From NCBI GenBank assembly GCA_963824225.1, contig CAWGOF010000002.1:62001-126000 (forward strand): DNA of 64,000 bases. The letters run 5' to 3'. The notes below the pieces were generated by a model. The model was given only the letters and a program-made list of their open reading frames with translations, was not told where the DNA came from and searched no databases. Within the stretch, counting starts at the first letter, position 1. Each line of letters opens with the position of its first letter. This DNA is from CAWGOF01 sp963824225 (GTDB lineage Bacteria; Acidobacteriota; Polarisedimenticolia; Polarisedimenticolales; Polarisedimenticolaceae). Positions 42,153 through 49,656 of this stretch are shown in pieces. The position numbers were made by a program, and so were the translations under genes.

Positions 42153-42960
42153 CACCCAGCTCGAGCTGACCCCCGGCCCGGGCCAGCTCGCGACGCGCCT
42201 CGTCGGCATACGGTCCGTTCGGGTAGTCGTGCACGAGCTTGTCCAGGTAGATCCGCGCCTCGACGTCGTTCTTGCTCGCGAGCAGCGCTCGACCGAGGTG
42301 CAGGTACACCTTGTCGCGCTCGGGGTAGCTCGGATACTTGTCCAGCACCGTGCGAAATCGCGCGATCGCCGCGAGCGGGCGCTTGCGCTGCACGTAGAAC
42401 CGGCCGACGAGGAACTCGGCCTCGGCGAGCCGCGCCTCGGCGATCCGGCTCATGACCCGCGCCACGGTGGCCCACGGCGACGAGGGATAGCGGCGCACGA
42501 CCTCGCCGAGATCGGCGATCGTCTGCTGCGTGTCGACCTGATCCTTCGACGGGTGCTTCATCTCGGACATCGAGCACATCGCCGACTGGAACAGCGCGTA
42601 GGGCGCTGCGGGATGGTCGGAGTACAGCGTGGCGAAATCGCTGTACAGCGAGCGGGCGTCGATGCGCGCGATCGCGTAGCCCTGGTAGAACGTCGCATCG
42701 GCGATCGCCAGGCGGACCTTCGGCTCGAGCTCGGTGCGCTCGTCGCCCGTGTACTGGATCGCCTGGAGCAGCGTGAGGGCCTTGCGCTCGTCGCCCGTGG
42801 CCAGCGCCTGCATGCCCGCGTCATAGCTCTCCTGGGCCGTCGGCGGCGCGGTCGCCTGCACCGACTTGCGCTTGGCCTCGACCGGAGCGAGCGCTAGGCC
42901 GACGAGCCCGGCGACCGCGAGAGCGCAGGCACCCCAGGCGTGGCGCTCGTGCCGCCTCAC
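42136..42960 (-). CDS. bamD: Outer-membrane assembly protein BamD-like, no lipobox
   Basis: BamD is the TPR partner of BamA in inserting outer-membrane proteins. The 274-residue protein has a signal peptide (8-30) and TPR-like repeats (SYDAGMQALATGDERKAL, LYSDHPAAPYALFQ, KYPSYPERDKVYLHLGRALL, KLVHDYPNGPYADEARREL). Spacing and the DYPNSPYADEA-type block are typical of BamD/YfiO. There is no Cys at the signal cleavage site (ALAPVEAKRKS), so lipid anchoring is not predicted. A periplasmic TPR protein is the alternative. The GTG start at 42960 overlaps the thioesterase stop. Confidence 0.75.
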   Translation of the reverse strand: MRRHERHAWGACALAVAGLVGLALAPVEAKRKSVQATAPPTAQESYDAGMQALATGDERKALTLLQAIQYTGDERTELEPKVRLAIADATFYQGYAIARIDARSLYSDFATLYSDHPAAPYALFQSAMCSMSEMKHPSKDQVDTQQTIADLGEVVRRYPSSPWATVARVMSRIAEARLAEAEFLVGRFYVQRKRPLAAIARFRTVLDKYPSYPERDKVYLHLGRALLASKNDVEARIYLDKLVHDYPNGPYADEARRELARAGGQLELGVTGSP

Positions 42961-43406
42961 GACGATCCGCCCGCGCCGCCGGGCCGCAGGCGCTTCCGCA
43001 GCTCGCTCGGCATGCGCAGCGGGCGCCCGTCGGGCCCGACCGCCGCATGCTCGGTGAAGCCGGTCGCGAGCACGCGCTCCGGATCGGGCCGGATCAGCCG
43101 GTACTCGAACCGCACACGCGCGAGCCCGGAGGACACGAGGCGCGTCCGCACCTCGAGCTCCTCGTCGTACCGCGCCGAGGCCAGATACCGCACACCGACC
43201 TCGATCACCGGGAAGAAGATCGCCGCGCGATCCTCGAGCTCTCCGTACGGGCAGCCCAGCTCGCGCATCAGCTCGGTCCGTCCGAGCTCGAACCACACGA
43301 GGTAGTGCGCGTGGTACGCCACGCCCATACGGTCGGTCTCCGGGTAGCGCACGCGCAGTCGAGTGACCGAGGCGGGTGCACCGTCGTGCTCAGGCGACTC
43401 GGCCAC
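42957..43406 (-). CDS. YbgC/FadM-type acyl-CoA thioesterase
   Basis: The 149-residue hot-dog-fold protein has RVRYPETDRMGVAYHAHYLVWFE, carrying the catalytic Asp of the 4-hydroxybenzoyl-CoA thioesterase family, followed by ELGRTELMRELG and YDEELEVRTRL. YbgC proteins hydrolyse acyl-CoA near the membrane and in many bacteria lie near tol-pal or Bam genes, consistent with bamD next to it. The GTG start at 43406 overlaps rpe by 17 bases; no better start is seen. Confidence 0.85.
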   Translation of the reverse strand: MAESPEHDGAPASVTRLRVRYPETDRMGVAYHAHYLVWFELGRTELMRELGCPYGELEDRAAIFFPVIEVGVRYLASARYDEELEVRTRLVSSGLARVRFEYRLIRPDPERVLATGFTEHAAVGPDGRPLRMPSELRKRLRPGGAGGSS

Positions 43407-44073
43407 GCTCCGCCCACTCGGCCAGCCGCCGGACGATGCGCTCGGTCGCGCGACGCGGGTCTCCCGACCCGAAGACCGCCGAGCCGGCGACGATGACGTC
43501 GACCCCGGACGCGGCGACGCTTTCGAGATTCTCCTCGGTGACGCCGCCGTCGATCTCGATGCGCACGTCCGCACCGGACCGATCGATCCGCTCGCGCAGA
43601 CGCCGCACCTTGTCGAGCACCGTCGGAATCAGGTGCTGGCCGCCGAAGCCGGGGTTGACCGACATCAGCAGCACCAGGTCGACCTCGTGGAGCATCTCGT
43701 CGAGTGCCGAGAGCGGCGTGGCCGGGTTCAGCACGACGCCGGCCTTGGCCCCGGCCTCGCGGATCTGGGCCACCACGCGATGCAGGTGGCGCACGGCCTC
43801 GACGTGGACCGACACGAGATCGGCCCCCGCGTCGACGAACCGGCCGACGTACCGCTCCGGATCCTCGATCATCAGGTGACAGTCGATCGGCAGGCGCGTG
43901 CTGCGCCGCACCGCGGCGGTCACGACCGGGCCGATCGTGATGTTCGGTACGAACCGACCGTCCATCACGTCGACGTGGATCATCGCCGCGCCGCCGGATT
44001 CCACCGCCTGGACCTCCGCTCCGAGACGCGCGAAGTCCGCGGACAGGATCGACGGCGCGAGAACCGCGGCCAC
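43390..44073 (-). CDS. rpe: Ribulose-phosphate 3-epimerase
   Basis: Rpe interconverts ribulose 5-phosphate and xylulose 5-phosphate. The 227-residue TIM barrel has LAPSILSADFARLG, the metal site IHVDVMDGRFVPN, HLMIEDPERYV, MSVNPGFGGQ, IEIDGGV and VAGSAVFG. GTG 44073 is chosen because AAGGAGG lies four bases upstream and MAAVLAPSILSADF matches the family N-terminus. The GTG at 44100 would only add residues over the ribosome site. Confidence 0.95.
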   Translation of the reverse strand: MAAVLAPSILSADFARLGAEVQAVESGGAAMIHVDVMDGRFVPNITIGPVVTAAVRRSTRLPIDCHLMIEDPERYVGRFVDAGADLVSVHVEAVRHLHRVVAQIREAGAKAGVVLNPATPLSALDEMLHEVDLVLLMSVNPGFGGQHLIPTVLDKVRRLRERIDRSGADVRIEIDGGVTEENLESVAASGVDVIVAGSAVFGSGDPRRATERIVRRLAEWAERGRVA

Positions 44074-44077
44074 GGCT

Positions 44078-44084
44078 CCTCCTT
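44078..44084 (-). promoter_or_regulatory. Ribosome binding site of rpe
   Basis: AAGGAGG on the minus strand, four bases before GTG 44073, is one of the strongest Shine-Dalgarno matches in the window. It decides between two in-frame GTG starts. Most neighbouring genes rely on start-stop overlap instead. Confidence 0.7.
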
Positions 44085-44092
44085 GCGCTGCT

Positions 44093-44845
44093 CTACTCAC
44101 AGACGGTCAGGTCGACGACGTCGCGGGACCGCAGCGGGTATCCTGCGAGGGGCATCTGTCCGACGACCGAATCGGGCGCACGCCTCTCCATCCTAACGCG
44201 TCGCACCGCCCCGCGTCGAAACCCGGAGCTCGCGATCCAGCGCTCCGCCTCGCCGCGCGTCATGCCGGTCAGGTCGGGCATGACCCACGTCGCGGCCGGC
44301 GGTCCGTCGGATACGAGACGGTGGATCCGGGCCTGCGGCACGGCCGGTGTCTCGGCCGACGGAACCTGCCCCAGCACGGTACCGGATGGCGCGTCGTAGG
44401 ACGGCGCACGTGCCAGCTCGCCCGGGACGAAGCCCTCGCGCCGCAGATCGATGTCGACCGCGCGGATCGGCCGTCCGACCAGGCTCGGCACGGTCAGCAT
44501 TTCCCCGCCGCGGCTCAGCACGAGCTTGACCTTGCGCCCGCGTCGCACGCTCGATCCGGCGAGGGGCACCTGCTCGATGATCCGTCCGCTCGGCACCGCG
44601 GGATCGTGCCGCTCGTCGGCGACCTGCAGAACGAGCCCCGCGGGATCGACCTTGGCCTGCGCGGTTTCGAGGTCGAGGCCCGTGAGATCCGGGACGTCGA
44701 CCTCGTTCGAGCGCGCGGCCGAGCGCACGGCGATCCAGAACGCGGTCATGAACACCGCGCCACCGACCGCCAGCGCACACGTGATCCACAGCGCGGCCGG
44801 TACGAACCGGCCGCGAGCCCGGGGGAAGCGCAGGGCGAGCTTCAT
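44093..44845 (-). CDS. Membrane-anchored protein with three PASTA domains
   Basis: The 250-residue protein has a short cytoplasmic N-terminus, one membrane segment (17-42), and three PASTA repeats (VDVPDLTGLDLETAQAKV; LTVPSLVGRPIRAVDIDL; WVMPDLTGMTRGEAERWI). PASTA repeats bind peptidoglycan fragments or beta-lactams in Ser/Thr kinases and penicillin-binding proteins. Here neither a kinase nor a transpeptidase domain is attached. A periplasmic cell-wall sensor or adaptor is inferred. It lies between fmt and rpe, and its stop is 19 bases before the rpe start. Confidence 0.85.
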   Translation of the reverse strand: MKLALRFPRARGRFVPAALWITCALAVGGAVFMTAFWIAVRSAARSNEVDVPDLTGLDLETAQAKVDPAGLVLQVADERHDPAVPSGRIIEQVPLAGSSVRRGRKVKLVLSRGGEMLTVPSLVGRPIRAVDIDLRREGFVPGELARAPSYDAPSGTVLGQVPSAETPAVPQARIHRLVSDGPPAATWVMPDLTGMTRGEAERWIASSGFRRGAVRRVRMERRAPDSVVGQMPLAGYPLRSRDVVDLTVCE

Positions 44846-44873
44846 CGCGCCCAGCGTACCAGGCCGGCGCGCA

Positions 44874-45842
44874 TCATGGGACTCCGACTTCGGAGCTCGG
44901 CTCGATGCGCTCGATGCGATCTCCGACGCCGATCAGGCGGCCGTTGACCGCGTCCTTCGCCGCGAGCGCGTTCCCCGCTTCGGGTTGCAGCGCCGAGATC
45001 GACACGACCGATCCTTCACCGCACGCGATCGCGACGCCCGCGGGCCCGAGTCTCAGCACCGTGCCTGCCGCAGCGGACGATGGCGGCCCGTCCATCGCCG
45101 ATCCGTCGACGAAACGCAGCCGCCGCCCGCGGCACCTGACCCACGCCCCGGGCCACGGGTCGAAACCGCGGATGCGTCCCTCGATCGCCCGCGCCGGGAG
45201 CGCCGGGTCGATCCATCCGTCGGCGCGGACGAGTCGCGGCGCGAGGCTCGCCGCGGTCGGATCCTGCTCGCGCGGCACGAGGTCCCCGCGGCCCAGTCGG
45301 TCGAGCGTTTCCGCGAGCAGCGGGGCCCCGATCCGGGCGAGACGCGCGGTCAGTGCCGGTGCGTGCTCCCCCGGATCGATCGCCACCGGCTCCTGCAGCA
45401 GGATCGGACCCTCGTCCATGCGCTCGTTCATCCGCATCGTGGTTACGCCGCTGCGGGTGTCGCCGCGCGCCAGGCACCACTGGACGGGCGCGGCGCCGCG
45501 ATACGCCGGGAGCAGGGAGAAGTGCAGGTTGATCGCACCGGCAGGCGCGGAATCGATCACGCTCGGCGGCAGGATGCGCCCGTAGGCCACGACGACGAGG
45601 ACCTCGGCCCGCAGCGCGCGCAGCCGTTCCGCGAACTCGGGGCCGCGCACGCCGCTCGGTTGGACGGCGGGCCGCTCGCGCTCGGCCGCCCGGACGAGGA
45701 CCGGCGGCCGAGCCACGTGCCGGCCGCGTCCGGCTGCACGATCCGGCTGCGTCACGACGAGAGCGACGTCGTGTCCGGCGTCGAGCAGCGCGTCGAGGGC
45801 CGGCACCGCCGCGTGCGGCGTGCCGAAGAACACGATCCTCAC
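44874..45842 (-). CDS. fmt: Methionyl-tRNA formyltransferase
   Basis: Fmt formylates initiator Met-tRNA with 10-formyl-tetrahydrofolate. The 322-residue protein has MRIVFFGTPHAAVPAL, the catalytic block INLHFSLLPAYRGAAPVQW, and the Asp in MNERMDEGPIL, plus the C-terminal tRNA-binding beta-barrel starting near 205. The GTG start at 45842 overlaps the def stop as GTGA, the usual def-fmt arrangement. Confidence 0.95.
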   Translation of the reverse strand: MRIVFFGTPHAAVPALDALLDAGHDVALVVTQPDRAAGRGRHVARPPVLVRAAERERPAVQPSGVRGPEFAERLRALRAEVLVVVAYGRILPPSVIDSAPAGAINLHFSLLPAYRGAAPVQWCLARGDTRSGVTTMRMNERMDEGPILLQEPVAIDPGEHAPALTARLARIGAPLLAETLDRLGRGDLVPREQDPTAASLAPRLVRADGWIDPALPARAIEGRIRGFDPWPGAWVRCRGRRLRFVDGSAMDGPPSSAAAGTVLRLGPAGVAIACGEGSVVSISALQPEAGNALAAKDAVNGRLIGVGDRIERIEPSSEVGVP

Positions 45843-46360
45843 GCGGCGTTCCAGGTTCCGGCCTCGATGCGCTTGCGGATCTCGCGGCGCACGATCTCAC
45901 GCCGCAATGCGGACAGGTTGCGCAGGAACACCTGGCCGTCGAGGTGCTCGCACTCGTGCAGGATCGCGCGAGCGAGCAGCCCGTCCGCGGTGAGCTCGAA
46001 CGGCTGACCGTTGCGGTCGAGCGCCTCGACTCGCACCCGCTCGGCGCGCTCGACCTCGATCGTGATGTCGGGGAACGACAGGCACCCTTCCTCGGCGGTC
46101 TGCCGGCCGCTGGACTCGAGCACGCGCGGGTTGATCATCACGAGCAGCGAGCCCGGTTGCTCGCCCGTCGTGAGGTCGACGACGCAAACCCGCTGCGACA
46201 CGCCGATCTGGTTCGCCGCGAGGCCGATCCCCGGGGCCGCGTTCATCGTCTCCACCATGTCGTCGACGAGTGTCCGAACCTCGTCGTCGACGTGCTCGAC
46301 GGGCTGGGTCGGCCGCAGCAGGATCGGGTCCGGGTAGAGGACGATGGTGCGCAGCGCCAT
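45839..46360 (-). CDS. def: Peptide deformylase
   Basis: Def removes the N-formyl group from nascent proteins. All three motifs are present in the 173-residue protein: GIGLAANQIG near 45, EEGCLSFP near 90 with the metal Cys, and the metal-binding HECEHLDG near 136. The C-terminal helix is rich in Arg. It heads the minus-strand run def-fmt-PASTA-rpe-ybgC-bamD, all closely spaced or overlapping. Its promoter should lie in the 185-base gap shared with the FecR gene. Confidence 0.96.
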   Translation of the reverse strand: MALRTIVLYPDPILLRPTQPVEHVDDEVRTLVDDMVETMNAAPGIGLAANQIGVSQRVCVVDLTTGEQPGSLLVMINPRVLESSGRQTAEEGCLSFPDITIEVERAERVRVEALDRNGQPFELTADGLLARAILHECEHLDGQVFLRNLSALRREIVRREIRKRIEAGTWNAA

Positions 46361-46416
46361 CGAGGGGACGGTAGCATCCGGTCTTCCGGAGGGTCAAGAA
46401 ACGTGGGCTGTCGCCC

Positions 46417-46438
46417 TGGGGGGACAGCGGTCCCCTTG
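46417..46438 (+). other. GC-rich hairpin in the def/FecR intergenic region
   Basis: GGGGAC (46420-46425) pairs with GTCCCC (46430-46435) around an AGCG tetraloop, and G-U pairs extend the stem on both sides. No T-run follows, so it is not a standard terminator. It may be a leader structure or operator. Nothing else is identified in this 185-base gap. Confidence 0.35.
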
Positions 46439-46545
46439 GCGAGGACACGCCGGACCCTCGAACGCGCCTACTTCGGGAGATTGGGCCTGGCACGCACGGT
46501 GCAGTGTACGGGCCGTGCGGGCTCGAGCCCGCCGAGGTAAAGGCC

Positions 46546-48861
46546 ATGAAAACCACACGTACTTCAGTCCTCGGCGCGGTCGCGCTGGTCCTGATGTCGT
46601 GCTGGGGCCTCGCTGGCCTGGCGAGCGCTCAAGACGGATCGACGATCGAGGACCCCGGGACCTACGGGCGCGTCCGGGAAGCGGACAACGGCCTCACGAT
46701 CGAGCGTGCCAACGACGACGAGCCGGGCGGTCGCGCCGAGCGCAACTCCCCCGTGTTCCCGGGTGACGTGGTTCGTACGGACCCCGGGCAGCGCGTCGAG
46801 ATCGAGCTCGCCGGAGGCACGCTGGTCCGACTCGACGGCGACACCGAGCTGACGTTCGTTTCCCTGCCTGATCCGTATGCCGACGTCGCGGACCACACCG
46901 TGCTCCAGCTGTCTCGAGGTACCGCGCGCGTCATCAGCCGTCTGGCCGAGAACCAGGAGCTGCGCTTCGACACGCCTACCACGTCGGTGTACGCCGTCGA
47001 CGGCGGCGACGTGCGCGTCGACGTCGCACCCGACGGGACGACCGACGTCGCGTCGGTGCGCGGTGTCGTCGAGGTCGCGGGCTCGGGCGGATCGGTCGTC
47101 GTGCGCAGCGGGATGCGCACCGCGGTCCGCCCGGACGAGTATCCGGACGAGGCCATAGCGTTCAACTCGTTCGGTCGTGACGGCTTCGATCGCTGGTGCG
47201 CCGACCGCGACCAGGCCTACGCCTCGCACGACGACTACGACGCCGACTACGACGACGAGGCGTATCGCGAGGTGCCGCAGGAGGTGCGGCCGTACTACCG
47301 CGAGCTGTCGTCCCACGGCCGCTGGGTCGACACCCCGGACTACGGCTACGTCTGGTACCCCACCGGCGTGTATTCGGGCTGGCGCCCGTACAACGACGGG
47401 TACTGGTCGTACGGTCCGAGCGGCTACTTCTGGGTCGGCTCCGAGCCCTGGGGCTGGGCGCCGTACCACTACGGCCGCTGGGCCTGGTCGAGTCCGTACG
47501 GCTGGTGCTGGGTCCCCGGACGCGTGTTCGCCGGGGCGTGGGTCGCCTGGTCGTGGGGCTCCGTGCACATCGGCTGGGCTCCGCTGGGCTACTGGAACCA
47601 GCCCGTATACATCCGGACGCCGTACTACGGCTACTACGACCCGGGCTGCTGGACGTTCGTGAACTACTCGCACTTCTACGGGCACGGCTCGTGCGCGCGG
47701 TACGCCGTGCCGTACAACACCGTGAACGTGCAGAGCCATGTCGTCGTGGCGCGTGCTCCGTACGCTTCACCGACGCGACTCGTTCGCTCGCCCGAGGTGC
47801 GGCTCCAAGCGGCTCGCGACGCGCGAGCGATCAGCGCGTCGCGCGTGCAGGCGATCGAGCGCGGCGTTCGGCCGACCGAGAACGTGCGCGACGTCGAGCG
47901 TCGGCTCGTCGCGGATCGGGGTCGCCTGGCGGTGAGCCGCGGCAGCACCCTGAACCAACGCGGGCAGGTCGCGGCCGGCTCTCGTGCAGCCGCGCGGTTC
48001 CCGCGTCAGCTGACGCAGGCCGGCGGACGGGCGGCCGTTCCGAACGGACGCACGGCTCGACCGCTGGCGTCGGTCGACCGGAACGGCACGGCGGATGCGG
48101 ATCGCCGCGTGCGCGACCTGTATCAGCGCATGGCCAGCCCCCGCACGACGCGCGACGCCCCGGGAGCGACGCGACAGCAGGCCTCGCCGGCGCCTCGGCC
48201 GCGACCTGAAACCGGGACGGAGCGTCGCACGGCGACTCCGCAGCGGCCGCGCCCGTCGACCGCTCCGCGGAGCTCGGCCGGCCCCGCAACTCCGCAGCGG
48301 CCGCGCCCGTCGACCGCTCCGCGGGCCTCGGCCGGACCCACGGCCTCGCCGCGCCCGTCACCGCGGAGCTCCTTCGGCGCCCCGCGTGCGGGAGCGAACG
48401 GTGACGTGCCGGAGCGCTCGGCGCCACAGCGTCCCGCGCCGCAACGCAGGACGATCGCTCCGCGCACGGACGTCGAGCGTGACATGCGGGACCGGGTGGC
48501 TCCCCAGCCCGGACCGAGCCGCAGGGTCACGACCGCCCCGCGCACGAACGTCGAGCGCGACATGCGGGATCGGGTGGCTCCCCAGCCTGGACCGAGCCGC
48601 AGGGTCACGACCGCCCCGCGTCCCAGCGGGCCACGTCCCAGCGGCGCGACCGGTGGTGGACGCGTCGGTCCGACCGCTCGTCCATCCGCGCCGCGGGCGG
48701 CTCCGCCGCAGCCGCGATCGGGCACGCAGTCCGCGCGGCCCCCGGCGCCGCAGCGTCGCGACGCTGGGCCAGCGGCAAGTCCGCGCGCCACGGGTCGCGG
48801 GTCGGGCGGTGGTAAATCGGCCCGCGAGTCGGGCGACCGCGGGAAGGAAGGGCGCAGGTAG
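46546..48861 (+). CDS. Secreted FecR-domain / DUF6600 protein with low-complexity Pro/Arg tail
   Basis: The 771-residue protein has a signal peptide (1-27, cleavage near ASAQ). A FecR-like domain follows (40-190: PVFPGDVVRTDPGQRVEIEL, TLVRLDGDTELTF). A Trp/Tyr/Gly-rich DUF6600 region (240-390) contains GRWVDTPDYGYVWYPTG, EPWGWAPYHYGRW and GWAPLGYW. The last 300 residues are disordered, rich in Pro, Arg, Ala and Ser, with two internal tandem repeats. FecR domains elsewhere sense or bind envelope ligands. No sigma factor is adjacent. The ATG at 46546 has GAGGTAAAGG upstream. Cell-surface location is inferred. Confidence 0.83.
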   Translation: MKTTRTSVLGAVALVLMSCWGLAGLASAQDGSTIEDPGTYGRVREADNGLTIERANDDEPGGRAERNSPVFPGDVVRTDPGQRVEIELAGGTLVRLDGDTELTFVSLPDPYADVADHTVLQLSRGTARVISRLAENQELRFDTPTTSVYAVDGGDVRVDVAPDGTTDVASVRGVVEVAGSGGSVVVRSGMRTAVRPDEYPDEAIAFNSFGRDGFDRWCADRDQAYASHDDYDADYDDEAYREVPQEVRPYYRELSSHGRWVDTPDYGYVWYPTGVYSGWRPYNDGYWSYGPSGYFWVGSEPWGWAPYHYGRWAWSSPYGWCWVPGRVFAGAWVAWSWGSVHIGWAPLGYWNQPVYIRTPYYGYYDPGCWTFVNYSHFYGHGSCARYAVPYNTVNVQSHVVVARAPYASPTRLVRSPEVRLQAARDARAISASRVQAIERGVRPTENVRDVERRLVADRGRLAVSRGSTLNQRGQVAAGSRAAARFPRQLTQAGGRAAVPNGRTARPLASVDRNGTADADRRVRDLYQRMASPRTTRDAPGATRQQASPAPRPRPETGTERRTATPQRPRPSTAPRSSAGPATPQRPRPSTAPRASAGPTASPRPSPRSSFGAPRAGANGDVPERSAPQRPAPQRRTIAPRTDVERDMRDRVAPQPGPSRRVTTAPRTNVERDMRDRVAPQPGPSRRVTTAPRPSGPRPSGATGGGRVGPTARPSAPRAAPPQPRSGTQSARPPAPQRRDAGPAASPRATGRGSGGGKSARESGDRGKEGRR
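48235..48342 (+). repeat. Two coding tandem repeats, 54-base unit
   Basis: Within the FecR/DUF6600 gene a 54-base unit beginning ACTCCGCAGCGGCCGCG occurs twice in direct succession. The first 39 or so bases are near identical and the remainder has diverged. It encodes the 18-residue unit ending TPQRPRPSTAPR plus a variable part. It expands the disordered tail. Confidence 0.75.
48472..48627 (+). repeat. Two coding tandem repeats, 78-base unit
   Basis: A 78-base unit beginning GTCGAGCG occurs at 48472 and 48550, with only a few differences over most of its length. It encodes a 26-residue unit with VERDMRDRVAPQPGPS and RRVTTAPR. The near identity at DNA level suggests recent duplication. Confidence 0.8.
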
Positions 48862-48933
48862 CACGCTCCAAGGTTCTGGTGCGTTGGCTCACCGAGCCAT
48901 CGCAGGGCCCGGCTCCCCCTCGGCCGGCGCCCG

Positions 48934-48967
48934 CGGCGAGCCGGTGGAATCTTCCGCCGGCTCGCCG
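48934..48967. terminator. Long perfect inverted repeat, probable bidirectional terminator
   Basis: CGGCGAGCCGG (48934-48944) and its exact complement CCGGCTCGCCG (48957-48967) flank a 12-base loop that can itself pair GGA with TCC. The element lies between the convergent FecR and glutamine amidotransferase genes. No clear T-run follows on either strand, so termination would depend on stem strength or Rho. Confidence 0.55.
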
Positions 48968-48975
48968 TCCGATTG

Positions 48976-49656
48976 TCAGACCTGCCGGGCGCTCCGTCGC
49001 ACGACATCGCGAAACGCGGAAAGCAATCGCCGCGTCCCATCGATCACCTGCGCATCGATGTCCCGCGGGTCGATCCCCGCGCGCACCGCGAACTCGTCCC
49101 GCGCCTCGGGATGGAACTGATACGTGAACACGGGCAGGCGCGCGTGCTCGAGCCCATCGAGCACACCGGGCTTGCGCCAGGCAACGGTGCGATAGTCCGG
49201 CGGCGCGACACGGACTTCTTCGCGGTGGCTGAACACGGCACGCAGCGGGCCCGTCGGCTCGACGAGCCGGCTGTCGTGCAGCTCGACCGCGTCGACGCCG
49301 AGCGTCTTCCCGTGATCGGGCCGCATCCAGTCGACCTCGCCACCGGCGATGTGCGCCACGAGCTGATGTCCGAAGCACACGCCGAGCACGGGCATCGAGC
49401 TCCGTCCGTCGAGCACCGGCGCGAGCCACGTCGCGAGCTCGCCGATCCACGGCATGGCGTCGTGAACGGATGCCGCCGAGCCGAGAACGACGACGCCGTC
49501 CGCGTCGTACCCCGTGTGTGGACCTGGTCCGTCACCCGGCACGAGTGCCGGACGGAACACGCGACTCTCACCCGGCCAGTCGCCGAGCACCTCGGCCACG
49601 CCCTGGTCCTCGGGCCACCGGAGCGACGGATCGACGATCCACAGACGTGGGCTCAC
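48976..49656 (-). CDS. Class I glutamine amidotransferase-like protein
   Basis: The 226-residue protein has the nucleophile elbow LGVCFGHQLVAH with catalytic Cys near 95, and the His-Glu pair in YQFHPEARDEF near 190. It is a free-standing GATase1 domain similar to the GMP synthase-like amidotransferases. No synthetase partner is fused or adjacent, so the acceptor is unknown. The GTG start at 49656 overlaps the mpl stop (GTGA). Its coupling to mpl hints at a cell-wall peptide role, but this is inference only. Confidence 0.82.
   Translation of the reverse strand: MSPRLWIVDPSLRWPEDQGVAEVLGDWPGESRVFRPALVPGDGPGPHTGYDADGVVVLGSAASVHDAMPWIGELATWLAPVLDGRSSMPVLGVCFGHQLVAHIAGGEVDWMRPDHGKTLGVDAVELHDSRLVEPTGPLRAVFSHREEVRVAPPDYRTVAWRKPGVLDGLEHARLPVFTYQFHPEARDEFAVRAGIDPRDIDAQVIDGTRRLLSAFRDVVRRSARQV

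Noticed and set aside
48235..48627. Short direct repeats that might suggest a CRISPR array.
   Set aside because: They are two pairs of in-frame coding duplications in a Pro/Arg-rich tail, without unique spacers or cas genes.
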